This document shows, one piece after another, positions 32,489-33,652 of a stretch of DNA of 33,652 nucleotides. Source of the stretch: Candidatus Obscuribacterales bacterium. GTDB taxonomy: Bacteria; Cyanobacteriota; Vampirovibrionia; Obscuribacterales; Obscuribacteraceae. How positions within the stretch are numbered: position 1 is the first letter of the stretch; each line of letters begins with the position of its first letter. The stretch lies in assembly GCA_020050835.1 (NCBI GenBank), contig JAGVKB010000080.1, positions 1 to 33,652 on the forward strand, given 5' to 3'. The position numbers and the translations under genes were made by a program. Under the pieces are notes generated by a model, which saw only the letters and a program-made list of their open reading frames with translations, was not told the DNA's origin and made no database searches.

Positions 32489-33604
32489 TTATCTTCGGCA
32501 GAGCACTGCGTTCAACTGAATCACGTTGAACGGATAGGCATCAGGGCTGGCACAGACCGCGGCCCGCATCCGTTCGTAGATCTCCGAGACAAGCCTGGTT
32601 ACTCTTGATTCTTCACCGCCGCCGACACTGAGCCCTTTTACGACCATCGGTTCCGTAAACGCCCTGACTGTGGCGACCAGCTCCGCTGCATAAGCTTTGA
32701 CATCGCCGGTCTGCTTAAACTGGGCATAAAATGGACAATCCATATAATCGGTCTTAGCATGCTCGACAATGAACGCTCCAGCGAGAGCCTCTTGATCAAA
32801 CGGCGCAAGAAATTGATCGAGCGTGCGCATGTAGATCGGAATTGACATCAGCTCATAGGCAGTGCGTGAGATTGCGGATTCACGCACCATATTTAGTATC
32901 ACATCGTTCAACAAATCCAGCGGTTTCTGAGCGCTGTAAGATTGTCCGACCTTAGCTGGGTCTATCCCATCATATCCATTCTCACCGAGACTGCCTGCCA
33001 TGGAAATGATCATTCGCCCACCCGGCGCAAGCTCCCTGGCTCTCTGTTGGAGAATGATGGACCAGTCCTGAGCGGAAAGCTCGGCGAGGTGTCTTGATTC
33101 GTCTGGAGCACCCCCCCAGTGAAAGAGATGGTTTTTCAGACTGCCATCGGGAAACTCGCGCAACCAGTGCAGAGCCGACGAAGAGTAGCCGAATTGAACG
33201 GACGCCTTCGGCAACACTTGGCTATAGAAAGTGGACGCACCAGCCAGCACGAAAGTGCGTCCGCCGTCGTCGGTCTGAGAGCCGAGGTACGAATCTTCAT
33301 CAACGCCGTAAACGTCCTTGAACAATCCGTTGAAATTGTTAGTAGGCAGGTCATTATGTACGACACAGATATCCTGTTGTCTCCTTCGCCTGCGAACAGC
33401 TTGAACAACCGTGCGCACAGGAATTACTGAATTCCGCCCCTCACCACACCCGTAGTCCACGATCCAAAATGGCTGAAAGTCGGCAGGCAAAGGAACTCGC
33501 GAAGCCGCATCACTGATCAGCGGCTCAATCACCTCAATCACCTTTCGCTGAATCAGAGAATGCGACTTGTAAAATCCGTCACCTTTCATACTGGTTGGCA
33601 ACAT
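32489..33604 (-). CDS. SABATH-family (plant-type) SAM-dependent carboxyl methyltransferase
   Basis: A 371-residue protein resembling the salicylate/jasmonate/benzoate carboxyl methyltransferases, which use SAM to esterify small carboxylic acids. Visible family marks: GFYKSHSLIQRKVIEVIEPLI (the Tyr/Ser/Gln N-terminal SAM motif), IVDYGCGEGRNSVIPV (SAM-binding loop, DLGCSSGPN in plants), HNDLPTNNFNGLFK (plants NDLPGNDFN), and GASTFYSQVLPKASVQFGYSSSALHWL (plants SFYGRLFP...SSYSLHWL). GGRMIISMAG follows. Length fits the family. The frame opens at a TTG (33628); the ATG at 33604 has GGTGA 7 nt upstream and is preferred. The substrate cannot be told. It stands alone, separated from the kinase by 313 bp. 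Confidence 0.87.
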   Translation of the reverse strand: MLPTSMKGDGFYKSHSLIQRKVIEVIEPLISDAASRVPLPADFQPFWIVDYGCGEGRNSVIPVRTVVQAVRRRRRQQDICVVHNDLPTNNFNGLFKDVYGVDEDSYLGSQTDDGGRTFVLAGASTFYSQVLPKASVQFGYSSSALHWLREFPDGSLKNHLFHWGGAPDESRHLAELSAQDWSIILQQRARELAPGGRMIISMAGSLGENGYDGIDPAKVGQSYSAQKPLDLLNDVILNMVRESAISRTAYELMSIPIYMRTLDQFLAPFDQEALAGAFIVEHAKTDYMDCPFYAQFKQTGDVKAYAAELVATVRAFTEPMVVKGLSVGGGEESRVTRLVSEIYERMRAAVCASPDAYPFNVIQLNAVLCRR

Positions 33605-33652
33605 TGTTTTATCACCGGCACCGCTCAACTACCCAACTTCAACCAAGCACAA

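Overview
The window reads as chromosomal DNA of a free-living, Gram-negative-type bacterium of moderately high GC. It has housekeeping genes (mraY, a UvrD/PcrA helicase, ndk, selB, dedA, a DEAD-box helicase, tRNA-Phe) mixed with large TPR proteins, kinesin-light-chain-like TPRs, cell-surface glycosyltransferases, secreted repeat proteins and a TonB-type remnant. That mix, with frequent TTG/GTG starts preceded by clear Shine-Dalgarno (SD) sites, fits the non-photosynthetic cyanobacterial relatives (Melainabacteria/Vampirovibrionia, for example Obscuribacterales). This placement is inference; there is no rRNA here to confirm it. I see no prophage, CRISPR array or intact insertion sequence.

Layout. 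1-3347 (minus strand): a DprA/LOG-like Rossmann protein, mraY, then a thioredoxin-fold protein with a C-terminal array of 15-residue repeats that runs off the left edge. 3716-6789 (plus): a UvrD/PcrA helicase and nucleoside diphosphate kinase, closed by a hairpin terminator shared with a convergent GT9 glycosyltransferase. 8006-8990: a hairpin-rich leader, a small protein joining a histone-H1-like basic tail to a HicB-like ribbon-helix-helix (RHH) domain, and a strong terminator. 9276-14104 (plus): a probable operon of DegT-type sugar aminotransferase, left-handed beta-helix acyltransferase, large GT-C-type membrane protein and a stand-alone tandem MshEN protein, a predicted c-di-GMP receptor. 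selB lies convergent to it.

16320-20554: dedA, an acidic-tailed RHH protein coupled to an upstream micro-ORF, a membrane-anchored VirB8/NTF2-like protein, tRNA-Phe, an exported 11-TPR protein and a zinc-ribbon protein. 20804-24747: a 764-residue kinesin-light-chain-like TPR protein, and a DEAD-box RNA helicase with a near-consensus promoter and a roughly 190-nt structured leader. 24775-29404: a secreted repeat protein, a GT2 glycosyltransferase, a P-loop kinase and an exported purple-acid-phosphatase-like enzyme.

29405-30660 has no convincing intact gene and is the most unusual stretch. Two ~337-bp diverged copies of one block lie in the same orientation, 774 bp apart. Each ends in an intrinsic-terminator hairpin. 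Base changes between the copies are compensatory in the terminator stem, the terminator's inner stem and an upstream hairpin, while a 90-nt segment is identical. I read these as duplicated copies of a structured non-coding RNA that I do not recognise. A truncated TonB-C-like pseudogene sits between them. The window closes with a membrane histidine kinase and a bacterial member of the plant-type SABATH carboxyl-methyltransferase family.
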